NCBI GenBank assembly: GCA_026421215.1
Contig: JAPKBN010000019.1
Span: forward strand, 1 to 36,872
DNA: 36,872 bases
Direction: 5' to 3'
Source: Dehalococcoidia bacterium
GTDB taxonomy: Bacteria > Chloroflexota > Dehalococcoidia > Lucifugimonadales > Lucifugimonadaceae
In this document: piece after piece, positions 9,420-18,192 of the stretch
Numbering within the stretch: position 1 is the stretch's first letter
How the letters are laid out: each line of letters begins with the position of its first letter
Program-made: the position numbers and the translations under genes
The notes under the pieces: generated by a model
Told to the model about the DNA's origin: nothing
The model's database searches: none
What the model saw: the letters and a program-made list of their open reading frames with translations, nothing else

Positions 9420-10163
9420 ATGGGCAAGCTTGATGGCAAAGTCGCCGTCATCACCGGCGGCGGCACCGGCATCGGGAAAGCCATCGGCAAGGCGCTGGCA
9501 GAAGAGGGTTGTGACATCGTCCTCGCTGCGAGGAACGCCGTACGACTCGACGAGTCTGCGGCGGAGATCGCTGCAATGGGAGTACGTACGCTGGCCGTCC
9601 CTACCGACGTTGCAGAAGAATCGGATGTGATCGCACTGTTTGAACGTGCGATGGCAGAGTTTGGACGCGTAGATTTGCTAGTGAACAACGCCGGCGTAAT
9701 TGACGGTGGCCCGATCGATGAACTGACGCTTGAGAAGTGGCACGCTACGTTTAGCGTTAATGTGGACGGGTTAATGATGTGCACTCGTGAGGCGTTCAAG
9801 ATCATGAAGGCCCAGACCGGCGGCCGGATCATCAATATCGGCTCCGTCGCATCCGACAGGCCGCGGGAATGGTCCGCTCCGTACACCTCCAGCAAGCACG
9901 CCGTGACCGGGCTTACGAAGTCCACAGCGCTGGATGGACGCGAATACGGAATCTCTTGCGGGCAGCTCAACCCGGGAAACACATGGGTGGAGCGTCGTGC
10001 GGACGGCAGATCCGCCAGCGGGAAGGACATGGGGGCAGAGCCTATGGTTGAGACCGTTGATATGGCGAACGCCGCGCTCTTCATGGCAACACTACCCCCG
10101 GAAGCGAACGTTCTTGAAATGACCGTGATACCGAACACGATGGTGTATTTGGGAAGAGGTTGA
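9420..10163 (+). CDS. SDR-family oxidoreductase (second of a tandem pair)
   Basis: This 247-residue SDR is paralogous to the preceding gene. The openings (MGKLDGKVA), the segment CTREAFKIMK, the segment GISCGQLNPGNT and the C-terminal LPPEANVLEMTVIP are nearly identical. Catalytic residues are seen in NIGSVASDRPREWSAPYTSSKHA. Differences cluster in the substrate loop after GNT (WVERRADGRSASGKDMGAEP here), which is where SDR specificity is usually set. An AAGGA ribosome binding site precedes the ATG. A perfect 12-bp stem-loop follows at 10238-10265. Confidence 0.9.
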   Translation: MGKLDGKVAVITGGGTGIGKAIGKALAEEGCDIVLAARNAVRLDESAAEIAAMGVRTLAVPTDVAEESDVIALFERAMAEFGRVDLLVNNAGVIDGGPIDELTLEKWHATFSVNVDGLMMCTREAFKIMKAQTGGRIINIGSVASDRPREWSAPYTSSKHAVTGLTKSTALDGREYGISCGQLNPGNTWVERRADGRSASGKDMGAEPMVETVDMANAALFMATLPPEANVLEMTVIPNTMVYLGRG

Positions 10164-10237
10164 ACGTTCTCAATGCACGCTAAATGTACCGGGGACGTGT
10201 AGGGACACATGGAAAGCCATCGCGACAATCCCTATCG

Positions 10238-10265
10238 CCTTCAGTCGCGGTCCCGCGACTGAAGG
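10238..10265. terminator. perfect 12-bp stem-loop after the SDR pair
   Basis: CCTTCAGTCGCG (10238-10249) pairs with CGCGACTGAAGG (10254-10265) around a GTCC loop. It lies 75 bases after the second SDR. The following bases are not T-rich, so it may be a Rho-independent terminator of low efficiency, an mRNA-stabilising hairpin, or part of the leader of the downstream membrane protein. Confidence 0.5.
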
Positions 10266-10348
10266 GTGAAGATCATTAAACTGCATATCGCACGTCCGCT
10301 GATTCGCGCCCACATGCCACCCTTGAATTTGACGCACCGGAGACTTTC

Positions 10349-12331
10349 TTGATCGTCATTCGCCGTTTTTTCGCGATACTCCTGATACCGATATTTCTAG
10401 TTTGGTTGACCGCTAGCACGGTCAGATCGGGGCTTGACCGAACACTTTTCGACGATAGTTTCCTCGCCGATCAGTTGGAAAAGCAGGATTTCTACAACTG
10501 GCTCCATGACGATCTCGTCCGGGTCGCACTTGATGACCTGGTAAACGTCGGCCTGGATATCGACAGCGATTACCTCCCCGAGGGAGAGACGACGATAGAG
10601 TTCGCTGACCCGGCGACCACCAGGGAAGCAGCCAGGTCCCTTCTGTTGGCGACATTCCCTCCTGAGTATCTGCAAGAAATCACTTCAGAGGCGCTCGCTC
10701 AGTTCATGCCTTACCTTCGCGGCGAGTCAGATGAATTCGCTATATCTTTGGCACTGAACGAGCGCGTCTCCAGGTTCTTCACCGGCCTAGAAGACACATA
10801 CGTTCAGATCGATCTCGCCAATACGCTCGTCGATGAGTTTATCGCTCCGGCGGCCATCAAGTCCGCCGGGGACTTCACCGAAGGTCCTTTCGGGCTTGTA
10901 CTAACTCCGGAGCAGGCGGGAGATGCGGCACGAGACATCGTGCCCACAGAGTGGATAGATGAGCAGGTGTTCACGACCCTGGATGGGCTAAATGCTTATC
11001 TGAGCGGCAACTCAGACACGTTCGCCATCACGATCTCTTTCAAAGATCGCATTCCTATAGCGGCTCGAGAGGTCAAAGAAATTCTCACCGAATCCAACGC
11101 GGAACAGGTGATATTCGACAAACTGATAAAGCCCACGATCACGGAACAGATCGGACTTATAACCGTACTTTCGTACGAGGTCACGATCGACGACGACGAA
11201 ATCACAGAAGCCGTTAACCGCATAGCCCCCCCCGAGTGGGTACGCGGACATATCGACGCCATTATCGATAACGTAGCGGCATACATGTCCCGCGATTCTG
11301 ACGCCCTTTCATACACGATCGACCTATCGGACCAGCGTGACGCTGCCATGGACGTGGTCGCCGATCTGGCCGTCGCAAAGGCCGTTGAACAGGTGAACGC
11401 TATACCGCAGTGCACATCGCTTGCTGAGGGGCAGAATGCTCTTCTAGCGATCTCGGCCGGGAGACTTCCTGACTGTACCAATCCAAATCTTCCCGTAGAC
11501 CAATTCATGGCGCAACTCGTCACCAAGCTCAGTGCCGAGGTCAAGAATATTATCGGTGACCAGTTCCCGGACTCAGTGACGTACGACGAATCTCTATTTA
11601 CAAACGCGCTTGGTGGGCAGGGTTCCACTGACCTTGAAAGCGTGCGAGATAAGATCGCCGAGGGGATCACGATCGACGCTGATGACGTGCTCGGTCAGTT
11701 CTCAGATAAGGACCAGACCGCCGATCTAATACTGGAAATGATCCAAACAGATCGTTCGTACACTCAGGTCGATTTTGACCGGTACCGCAAAGAACGGGCG
11801 GCGACCCAGGGCGCGGAGGACCCCCTTAACGCTGTCGATACGCTCCGAGGCACTCCCCTCGGCCTTGTACTTGGTCCTCTCGGGGCAGCAATCGCAACAG
11901 GGATCGGGCTACTCATACTGTTCATTATCGGGATTCTTGGCGGTCAATCCTGGACATCACGCTTGATCTGGGCGGCATCTGCGATGACCGTCTCGGCGCT
12001 GATAATCTGGCTTGCGTTTACGCAGGTCATCGGCGGCGTTGGCGCAGATTTTGCCACAGAGGGAATCCTGGGAGAGATCGAAACCCAGATCGCTGAAAAA
12101 GAACGACAGGATGATCCCATCGGAATGCTGGTTCTGGCACGAGATGAAGGCGTTGAAAAGCTTCTAGCCATCGGCGATGCAATTACCGGCAAGTTTGCGG
12201 GGTACGTGCTTCTCTGGCTTGCGGTTGGCGTTATCGCCATCATTGCCGCTATCGCCATTCGAGTGACCGGCCGGAAAAAGACCATCAGTTACTCAGACCA
12301 GCGGGACTCGATACCAACCAGTGCTCCCTGA
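10349..12331 (+). CDS. large membrane-anchored protein with three 95-residue extracytoplasmic repeats
   Basis: I do not recognise a named family. The protein has one N-terminal membrane helix (about residues 7-23), a long polar region to about residue 500, and three C-terminal helices (about 505-531, 539-563, 617-638). The polar part holds three copies of one unit. Each has a P-[PT]-E-[YW] start, then an amphipathic helix, then Y-[LM]-[SR]-x-[ESD]-S-D and a strand ending in an Arg. The units begin at residues 103, 198 and 293, exactly 95 apart. Two cysteines (355 and 376) follow the third unit and could form a disulfide. The start is TTG at 10349 with CGGAGA upstream. With one anchor at each end, the repeat region should lie on the outer face. 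Its role is unknown; sensing or envelope scaffolding are guesses. Confidence 0.75.
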   Translation: MIVIRRFFAILLIPIFLVWLTASTVRSGLDRTLFDDSFLADQLEKQDFYNWLHDDLVRVALDDLVNVGLDIDSDYLPEGETTIEFADPATTREAARSLLLATFPPEYLQEITSEALAQFMPYLRGESDEFAISLALNERVSRFFTGLEDTYVQIDLANTLVDEFIAPAAIKSAGDFTEGPFGLVLTPEQAGDAARDIVPTEWIDEQVFTTLDGLNAYLSGNSDTFAITISFKDRIPIAAREVKEILTESNAEQVIFDKLIKPTITEQIGLITVLSYEVTIDDDEITEAVNRIAPPEWVRGHIDAIIDNVAAYMSRDSDALSYTIDLSDQRDAAMDVVADLAVAKAVEQVNAIPQCTSLAEGQNALLAISAGRLPDCTNPNLPVDQFMAQLVTKLSAEVKNIIGDQFPDSVTYDESLFTNALGGQGSTDLESVRDKIAEGITIDADDVLGQFSDKDQTADLILEMIQTDRSYTQVDFDRYRKERAATQGAEDPLNAVDTLRGTPLGLVLGPLGAAIATGIGLLILFIIGILGGQSWTSRLIWAASAMTVSALIIWLAFTQVIGGVGADFATEGILGEIETQIAEKERQDDPIGMLVLARDEGVEKLLAIGDAITGKFAGYVLLWLAVGVIAIIAAIAIRVTGRKKTISYSDQRDSIPTSAP

Positions 12332-12342
12332 ATAGCAAACAC

Positions 12343-12382
12343 AACGTAAAAGGCCCGGCGTTTCCGCCGGGCCTTTTACGTT
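12343..12382. terminator. bidirectional intrinsic terminator
   Basis: A perfect 18-bp stem (AACGTAAAAGGCCCGGCG with its complement) closes on a TTTC loop. It has T-rich sequence on the plus side and A/T-rich flanks on both sides. It lies between the convergent membrane-protein gene and NHL gene and should end both transcripts. Confidence 0.9.
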
Positions 12383-12402
12383 TTCTCGAATCGAGAGCTG
12401 GG

Positions 12403-13296
12403 CTAGATCTTGCGGAACTTCTGAATACGCTGTCCTTCCAGAACCTCACCGCAGTACAAAGACTGCTCTGAGTCGGACCAGATGCCATGAACGGCATAGA
12501 ACTGTCCGGGATCGTCCGTCGGGAACCGCCCCCACCGACTCTGTACTTCGCCTTTCGCATTGGCAATCGACATACGGTTGCGCAGTTCACCAACGTAAAC
12601 GGTGTCCGGGAATCGTGGGTCGATGTAGATGTCGGTCGGTTGAATGAAGTCGGTCCAATTTTCCTTGTGATTACCCTGCAGATCAAAGAGTTGGACTCGT
12701 GCATTTTCACGGTCCGCCACGTACACGGTATCTTCATGCACCCAGATGTTATGCGGCGTGTTGAAGTCGCCATCTCCGACACCGATGCCACCTGGATTTA
12801 GTTTGGTCCTGTGGCCAGACTGGCCCCATCCGAATTTGTAGTCTCCGGACTGGGAGTACACGTGAACTTTTGTGTTGCCGTAACCATCTGATATATACAG
12901 GTCCCCGTTACCGGCCACTGCAGCATCCGTCGGTCTATTAAACGGCTGACCATCAGCGGCTTCAGTTCCTTTGGTGCCGAGCGTGATGACATGTTCGCCA
13001 CCCTTGGTGAACTGCTTGACAGTGTGATCTGCACTGTCTACGAGCCAGACAGTGTCATTTTCGCCCCAGCAGATACCGTGAGCGCTCGGGAAGTGTCCCT
13101 CGCCAAAGGACCTTATAAAGTTTCCGTCCCTGTCGAACACGATGATCGGGTGTTCACCACGACAAAAGACGTACACCTCATCATTGTCGTCGACGGCCAC
13201 TGCGCCGACCTGCGTGAACTCCCAGCCGTCCGGAAGCTGTCCCCAGCCCTCGACCAGTTCGTATCGGTATTCACCGCTGCCTACTGTGATTGCCAT
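12403..13296 (-). CDS. NHL-repeat beta-propeller protein
   Basis: The 297-residue protein is a six-bladed NHL propeller. Successive blades show the pattern Ala/Gly-hydrophobic-x-Val-Asp followed by VYV, then ...IIVFDRDGNFIRSFG, and later NRPTDAAVAGNGDLYISDGYGN, HVYSQSGDYKFGWG, VYVADRENARVQLFDLQGN. The PTDAAV...YISDGYGN blade resembles peptidyl-alpha-hydroxyglycine lyase and 6-bladed SMP-30-like proteins. Metal-binding His residues (PHNIW, AVHGIW) sit at equivalent blade positions. No signal peptide is seen, so a cytoplasmic location is likely. The reaction, if any, is unknown. It ends in the shared terminator and starts divergently from the GNAT gene. Confidence 0.85.
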   Translation of the reverse strand: MAITVGSGEYRYELVEGWGQLPDGWEFTQVGAVAVDDNDEVYVFCRGEHPIIVFDRDGNFIRSFGEGHFPSAHGICWGENDTVWLVDSADHTVKQFTKGGEHVITLGTKGTEAADGQPFNRPTDAAVAGNGDLYISDGYGNTKVHVYSQSGDYKFGWGQSGHRTKLNPGGIGVGDGDFNTPHNIWVHEDTVYVADRENARVQLFDLQGNHKENWTDFIQPTDIYIDPRFPDTVYVGELRNRMSIANAKGEVQSRWGRFPTDDPGQFYAVHGIWSDSEQSLYCGEVLEGQRIQKFRKI

Positions 13297-13511
13297 TTGC
13301 TGCCCTTTCGTATCGTCGCGGCCAGATATTAACGGACCCGTTCGGGCCTCCAGCCGGGCGAGTCTACTCCAAATCTATTCAGGGCAACGTCTGTGGAGCG
13401 CACCCACGGCGTTATTCGCATTTACGCAGGCGATATTCTGTCCATCCCTGCCATAATCCGTGTCGAATTGCGTCGCCATCAACAGGCATCATCCACGTAC
13501 CATCGCTGCCC

Positions 13512-14267
13512 ATGCCAATAAAGCACCACAGACCGTCAGGCGCCGGGGCATCGAATCCGAAACTGAATCTCTCGGTTTTACGGGACGCCGCGAAATCGCG
13601 ACTTTACCGTTTACGCACCGCCTCGGCGAACGACATTGACAAACTCACAGAGTTGGAACGTGAAGTCTTTCCTACCCTGTGGCCACCGATCAATTTTGCG
13701 CGGGAAATTAAGAAACCCACACAGACGGTACTCGTGGTGAGCGTTCGATCAGGACCGGCTTCACGAGGTCCAGGGGAACAGACCGGCTCTCTTGTCGAAA
13801 AAGTGGTCGACGGAATAAAGACTCTCGCCACGTCCGGAACGCCTTTAAAGACCGCATTCGACGCCGGAGGCCAGCAAAACAAGGGTCGCATCGCAGGCTG
13901 GGCCATTGTCTGGTTCGTCGCGGGTGAAGCCCATATCGCTTCTATCGGCGTCTCAGGCGCGGACCGCAGACGTGGTGTAGGAGAGTTACTGGTGCTCGGA
14001 ACGATCGACGCAGCCACGAGCAATGACTGTGACGAGCTGACACTCGAAGTCCGAAAGTCCAACGAGGCCGCACACGCCCTCTACCGCAAATACGGGTTCC
14101 GCGTGGTCGGCGAGCGAAAGGCATACTACGTCGACGACAATGAGGACGCCTTGATCATGACCACCCCAGACATCCGAGAACCGAATTACGCGGCTAGCCT
14201 GACCAATCTTGCAGCAGAACACGCACACCGGTGGGCGGAAACAGGTAGCCGATTCGAGCGCGTCTAA
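13512..14267 (+). CDS. GNAT-family N-acetyltransferase, RimI-like
   Basis: The acetyl-CoA-binding domain is clear. It has YRLRTASANDIDKLTELEREVF at the start, AHIASIGVSGADRRRGVGELLV (beta-4 and the acetyl-CoA loop R-x-x-G-V-G), then LEVRKSNEAAHALYRKYGFRVVGERKAYY, which is the RimI-like end. It differs from RimI in a 50-60-residue insertion rich in Gly/Ser/Pro between helix 2 and beta-4, so the whole is about 251 residues. An in-frame ATG at 13290 would overlap the divergent NHL gene and adds a non-conserved, basic extension, so the ATG at 13512 was chosen. No good ribosome binding site marks either one. The substrate could be a protein N-terminus or a small amine. Confidence 0.82.
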   Translation: MPIKHHRPSGAGASNPKLNLSVLRDAAKSRLYRLRTASANDIDKLTELEREVFPTLWPPINFAREIKKPTQTVLVVSVRSGPASRGPGEQTGSLVEKVVDGIKTLATSGTPLKTAFDAGGQQNKGRIAGWAIVWFVAGEAHIASIGVSGADRRRGVGELLVLGTIDAATSNDCDELTLEVRKSNEAAHALYRKYGFRVVGERKAYYVDDNEDALIMTTPDIREPNYAASLTNLAAEHAHRWAETGSRFERV

Positions 14268-15164
14268 TCAGGCACCAGGGATCGTTGCCACCGACCGAAA
14301 CGCTGTTACTCCGGACTGGTTAACGGCAACGATTTCGTACACCAGTTCGCCTTCACCCTCACGTCTCTCTCCAGTTATATAAAGATCGTCTCCCGCTTGC
14401 ACGGGCGCGAAAGCGCGTGACTCAAACCGTCCACCGTTCCATAGAATCCCCGGCCGTTCCACGAGGTCCAACCACTGCGCCGTGTAACCAACGGTGGCGA
14501 CACCGGCGTTCACTGCTCCCCCGAAAATCGCGGTGCGTGCGAACTCTTCGTTGGTGTGGGTGCTTAACCAGTCGTCCGGTCGTCCTACCTCCAGATTGCC
14601 ATATGCGGCTATTGTCTCAGTCGTTTCAGACTTTACGAGCACGGTACCGGTACGTGACCGCACATCTTGAACCGTGGCCGGAGCCGATCGACTGGAAGAA
14701 CCAGGCGTCCCCGCCGATCCTCGTTCCCACAAACAGGTGTAGTCGTAGTCAGCTATCGGCTCGCCATCGGCGTCCGTTGCATCAACGCGGAACACCACAA
14801 ACCGATTACCGGCGCGCTCAAACTTACGATCCAGCACTGTGACGCTGCGCACCGTGTCGCCCAGTTCTATGGCGCGATGAAATCGCACATTAGAACCAAC
14901 GTACGGGGTGCTCCGAGGCTCTTCAGTGTCCTGTTCAGGGGCGTGACACCCAACGAAACCCATCAACGCGTGTCTGCGCTGGGGCGCTGCCACAAACACG
15001 TAACCCAGCGGAGCGACCTGAGTTCCGGCTGTTTCCCGCGATGCATCACCAGTCGCGTTCTTGTAATCGAAGATCGCCGCATCCGTGACCTGAACAACAA
15101 ACTCGTCTGAACGCAGTCCGGGCAGAGCATCGTCCCATTCGAACCGGCGTATTGAATCCGACAT
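14268..15164 (-). CDS. double-hotdog MaoC/HTD2-like acyl-thioester dehydratase
   Basis: Two hotdog domains are joined by a Ser/Gly-rich linker. The N-terminal one has STPYVGSNVRFHRAIELGDTV followed by a long helix-strand run, as in the FAS1-like/HTD2 dehydratase domain. The C-terminal one has the hydratase-type helix HTNEEFARTAIFGGAVNAGVA and ends in QAGDDLYITGE. In (R)-hydratases the motif is D-x-N-P-L-H; here D-W-L-S-T-H keeps the Asp and His at the same spacing but loses Asn-Pro. The ATG at 15164 (MSDSIRRFE) with AAAGGGG upstream is preferred over one 138 bases earlier, which would overlap the next gene. It probably hydrates or dehydrates an acyl-CoA. Its end abuts the end of the GNAT gene. 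Confidence 0.75.
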   Translation of the reverse strand: MSDSIRRFEWDDALPGLRSDEFVVQVTDAAIFDYKNATGDASRETAGTQVAPLGYVFVAAPQRRHALMGFVGCHAPEQDTEEPRSTPYVGSNVRFHRAIELGDTVRSVTVLDRKFERAGNRFVVFRVDATDADGEPIADYDYTCLWERGSAGTPGSSSRSAPATVQDVRSRTGTVLVKSETTETIAAYGNLEVGRPDDWLSTHTNEEFARTAIFGGAVNAGVATVGYTAQWLDLVERPGILWNGGRFESRAFAPVQAGDDLYITGERREGEGELVYEIVAVNQSGVTAFRSVATIPGA

Positions 15165-15184
15165 CGGACGGTCGCCCCTTTCAG

Positions 15185-16039
15185 TTACGCGCCGCCACTT
15201 GAAACAGAAATCAGGATCGTAACGATGAAGATGATGAAGCAGATCCCTCCCCACTTCGCCCACTGGCCCTGGACCGACCGGAAATGATCGACCGAATCCC
15301 ACTTACGTGCGCGCCACGCCAGTTCGTTCCCTCGCATGCCAACAACCATGGCTACCGGGCCATATACAAGTAGGCCAAGCAGTGGGGGGATTGGCAGGAG
15401 TCCTACGGATAATACCGCCAACCCGATCCACACCCGATTGAACGGCCCCCACACGAACGGGATAAACAGCCCACCCAGGTTCCAGCCCTTTAACTCTTCG
15501 GGGAGTTGTGCGTCGGGCGTTCCTGAATCGTTCGATCCCGCCGATGAGGCATCGACATCAACCCTAAGATCATAAGGTTCCCTGCCGGCTCGAGCCTCAC
15601 CCGACGTCACGGACGGGTGTGCCGGTTCAGGAGTGGGACGCCTGATCTCCGTTGGAATCTCCCGTGTTCTTGACCCTTCTGGAGCATTCGCAGAGTCGGG
15701 ATGACTGGCTGCAGTTGGTGTTGGACTTACCGGAGAACGGCGCACGCCCATGGGTACCGCCGGGCGCGGCGGCATCGAGCGAGGTCGAGCTTCACTGGTC
15801 GTGATTACGGCGTCCAGATTTCGCCCACAATCGGTGCAGTAACTGCCTCTTGGGTCGTTAACCGCCTTGCAGTCCGGGCATAATTTCATGCCAATTTGAA
15901 CTACACGATCTGAATTTATCCGCTCCAGTAACTCTCCACACCGTTCGCAGGATCCAAGTCCGTCCACATTTTTTGTGCCGCAATGGGCGCAGTACACGCT
16001 ATAGGCCGCCTGTTTTTTCAATCGGTTTGCTGCAACCAC
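15185..16039 (-). CDS. double zinc-ribbon membrane protein
   Basis: Two four-cysteine zinc ribbons open the protein. Cys17, 20, 31, 34 form the first and Cys54, 57, 68, 71 the second. A Pro/Ser/Thr-rich linker of about 100 residues follows. The C-terminus has hydrophobic segments around GLFIPFVWGPFNRVWIG, LAVLSVGLLPIPPLLGLLVYG and a final anchor, GGICFIIFIVTILISVSS. The GNELAWRAR motif between membrane segments occurs in several small bacterial membrane proteins. The start is a GTG with no strong ribosome binding site; TTG at codon 7 is an alternative. It lies 20 bases before the dehydratase gene and is likely co-transcribed. No enzymatic role is evident. Confidence 0.75.
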   Translation of the reverse strand: MVAANRLKKQAAYSVYCAHCGTKNVDGLGSCERCGELLERINSDRVVQIGMKLCPDCKAVNDPRGSYCTDCGRNLDAVITTSEARPRSMPPRPAVPMGVRRSPVSPTPTAASHPDSANAPEGSRTREIPTEIRRPTPEPAHPSVTSGEARAGREPYDLRVDVDASSAGSNDSGTPDAQLPEELKGWNLGGLFIPFVWGPFNRVWIGLAVLSVGLLPIPPLLGLLVYGPVAMVVGMRGNELAWRARKWDSVDHFRSVQGQWAKWGGICFIIFIVTILISVSSGGA

Positions 16040-16136
16040 ATCATCGCGCCGATGGCGTCGGAGGTGTCGGCGCCTCTTGGTATTCCAGTACGTAGGTCCT
16101 GCATGTTTGGAATGCCCGAAAACAAAGGGAGCGTCC

Positions 16137-18032
16137 TTATTTTGGGATAACAGGCAGTATCAACACCGAACCTCTACCGGCCTCGTGATACACGGTGTTG
16201 TTCGCGACCGTCCGACGTCGCTCCAGCCCTATTGGTTCCCCCGTGTTGGGATTCACATCGAATCGAGGGAAATTGGAACTAGACACATCCAACCGCACGC
16301 GATGGCCCTGCGCGAACAAGTTGCTTGTCGGATAAAGGGTGATGGTTATCTCCACCACGTCGCCCGGCGTCAGGAAGTCCGGTACGCCATCACCGCTGCG
16401 ATAGCGCAGCCGCATGATGCTGTCAGTCAGATTCAAGCGGTATCCGTCCGGGTACCACCTGCTTGAGGGGTAAACGTCTATCAACTTGGCCGTGAAGTCC
16501 GTATCGACCGCCGATGAAGACACCCATAAACGTACCTCTATCGGCCCCGTGACCTCCATGTTTTCTTCCAAGGGCGGCGTCTGGAACACAAGCACATCCG
16601 GTCGTGATCCAAGCGGCAAGTACGGGGAGTGTGACCCAAAGATATCCGCCCTCTCTACTTGATCGAATCCGCCCGCCGCCATGATCTCATCCAGCGTCTC
16701 GGACCGTGGCACCGACTCCGGATCGGACGCCCCGGAAGGCAACCCTTTGAATGAATTCAACGACGAGACATTGCCACCTATGCTCGGGACTGGGTTCGAT
16801 GGATCAAAACGATATGTAGTGCTGGATGAAACCTCTGATGGGGTGTTTGCATCAAGCATCCCGTTGCCGCGTAGGAACAGGCTTGTAAATCGGGTTCGGG
16901 CAAGCGGCCACTCCTGCTCATCCCTCCACACACCACCGTGGGTCAAACGGCCCGCTCCGTCTTTCTCTCCGCTACCTCCGCCCATTACGAATATTCGTAC
17001 CGGAACTTCTGCATGGACCGTGTCGTTCGCCCCCTTTAACGCAGCATCGAACCAGTCCAGGTGCGTCTCCCGGAAGTCCGGAAGCGCCGCGCTTTCTCCA
17101 AACTCCACGTCGCCGGCGTACGTGCGTTCGGGCATGGCTCCGCCGTGTGTCCAGGGCCCGACCAGCACCTGAACCGGAGCCGACGACACATCACCGTGCC
17201 CGACAAAGCTTTCAAACGTTCCGCGCGTGTAAGAATCGTACCAACCGCCGACGTACAAAGTCGCCACGTCCGGGTAGTTATCCCAGTACAGGCTGGGATT
17301 CATACTCGGATGCCTCCAGTAATCATCGTAATCGGCGGCGGTGGTTAGCTCGATCGCCCAGCACTCGTAGGGCGGTGTATGCCTCAACTGGGTTTGATCC
17401 GGGCGTATCGGAAGCCGGGTTAACCAGTCCCGAAACGAGGGCTCCCCTGCCAGCAGAGATGCGGCGATGTGCGGGTCTTGTTTGAGTCGCGCCTGTGTGT
17501 TCAATGCGGAATGCCAGAACGCCCATGCGAGGAACCGCAGCTCTAGCGCGCCGCCATGCCGTACGGAACTCGTGTAAGCGTTCGAACCGCTCATGTTCGG
17601 CACCATCGCCGCCAGATTGTCGGGCCCAAGCGCCGCCATCGATGTTTGCGTCCAAGCCGCCCATGATGTCCCCCACGCGCCGACCTTTTCACCTGCCCAC
17701 GCCTGTTCCTTTATCCAAGCCAGCGTGTCGAAGCCGTCCTCCGCCTCAGGCAACAAAAAGTGGACATCGCCTTCGGATCGGTAACACCCACGGCAGTCCT
17801 GAGTAACGGCGATGTAGCCACGCTCAGCGAACCAACGGTTATAACCGGAACCGCGCTCATTATCGACCTTGTTGTAAGGCGTTCGGTTTAGAAGAACCGG
17901 TAAACGCCCTTCTACTACCTTGCCGTCTCGGGCTGGCCGGTAGATATCTGTAGCCATCAGAGCGCCGTCGCGCATCGGGACCATGACATCCCGCTCGACG
18001 ATGACGTCATATTCCGGGACAGAATGCGGCAC
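16137..18032 (-). CDS. CocE/NonD-family alpha/beta hydrolase (S15-like)
   Basis: The 631-residue protein has the X-Pro dipeptidyl-peptidase (S15) catalytic domain followed by the C-terminal galactose-binding-like jelly roll (from about residue 400: PLGSRPDVLVFQTPPLEENMEVTGPIEVRLWVSSSAVDTDFTAKLIDVYP). The triad is Ser123 in GAWGTSWAA, Asp266 in VGGWYDSY and His296 in GPWTHGG. The nucleophile elbow is G-T-S-W-A, without the final Gly of the usual G-x-S-x-G. Family members cleave esters such as cocaine, or amides and beta-lactam side chains. No signal peptide is seen. GTG at 18030-18032 is the start, with GGAGA seven bases before it. Confidence 0.9.
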   Translation of the reverse strand: MPHSVPEYDVIVERDVMVPMRDGALMATDIYRPARDGKVVEGRLPVLLNRTPYNKVDNERGSGYNRWFAERGYIAVTQDCRGCYRSEGDVHFLLPEAEDGFDTLAWIKEQAWAGEKVGAWGTSWAAWTQTSMAALGPDNLAAMVPNMSGSNAYTSSVRHGGALELRFLAWAFWHSALNTQARLKQDPHIAASLLAGEPSFRDWLTRLPIRPDQTQLRHTPPYECWAIELTTAADYDDYWRHPSMNPSLYWDNYPDVATLYVGGWYDSYTRGTFESFVGHGDVSSAPVQVLVGPWTHGGAMPERTYAGDVEFGESAALPDFRETHLDWFDAALKGANDTVHAEVPVRIFVMGGGSGEKDGAGRLTHGGVWRDEQEWPLARTRFTSLFLRGNGMLDANTPSEVSSSTTYRFDPSNPVPSIGGNVSSLNSFKGLPSGASDPESVPRSETLDEIMAAGGFDQVERADIFGSHSPYLPLGSRPDVLVFQTPPLEENMEVTGPIEVRLWVSSSAVDTDFTAKLIDVYPSSRWYPDGYRLNLTDSIMRLRYRSGDGVPDFLTPGDVVEITITLYPTSNLFAQGHRVRLDVSSSNFPRFDVNPNTGEPIGLERRRTVANNTVYHEAGRGSVLILPVIPK

Positions 18033-18192
18033 GAAGTTTCTCCGATGATGGCGATGATGGTTAGCTCACCGGCACAGGATAGCGCCAGACGGTTTCGGAC
18101 CGTAAGGCGGTTCCGACCTTCACAATCGTTGCCTATTTCTGATCGCGATTAACACCTCAACTGACAGAGGACTTCGGTAGACTGAGTTCTTC

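Noticed and set aside
13290..13511. N-terminal extension of the GNAT protein
   Set aside because: It overlaps the divergent NHL gene, is rich in Arg, His and Cys without conserved pattern, and a later ATG directly precedes the linker and domain.
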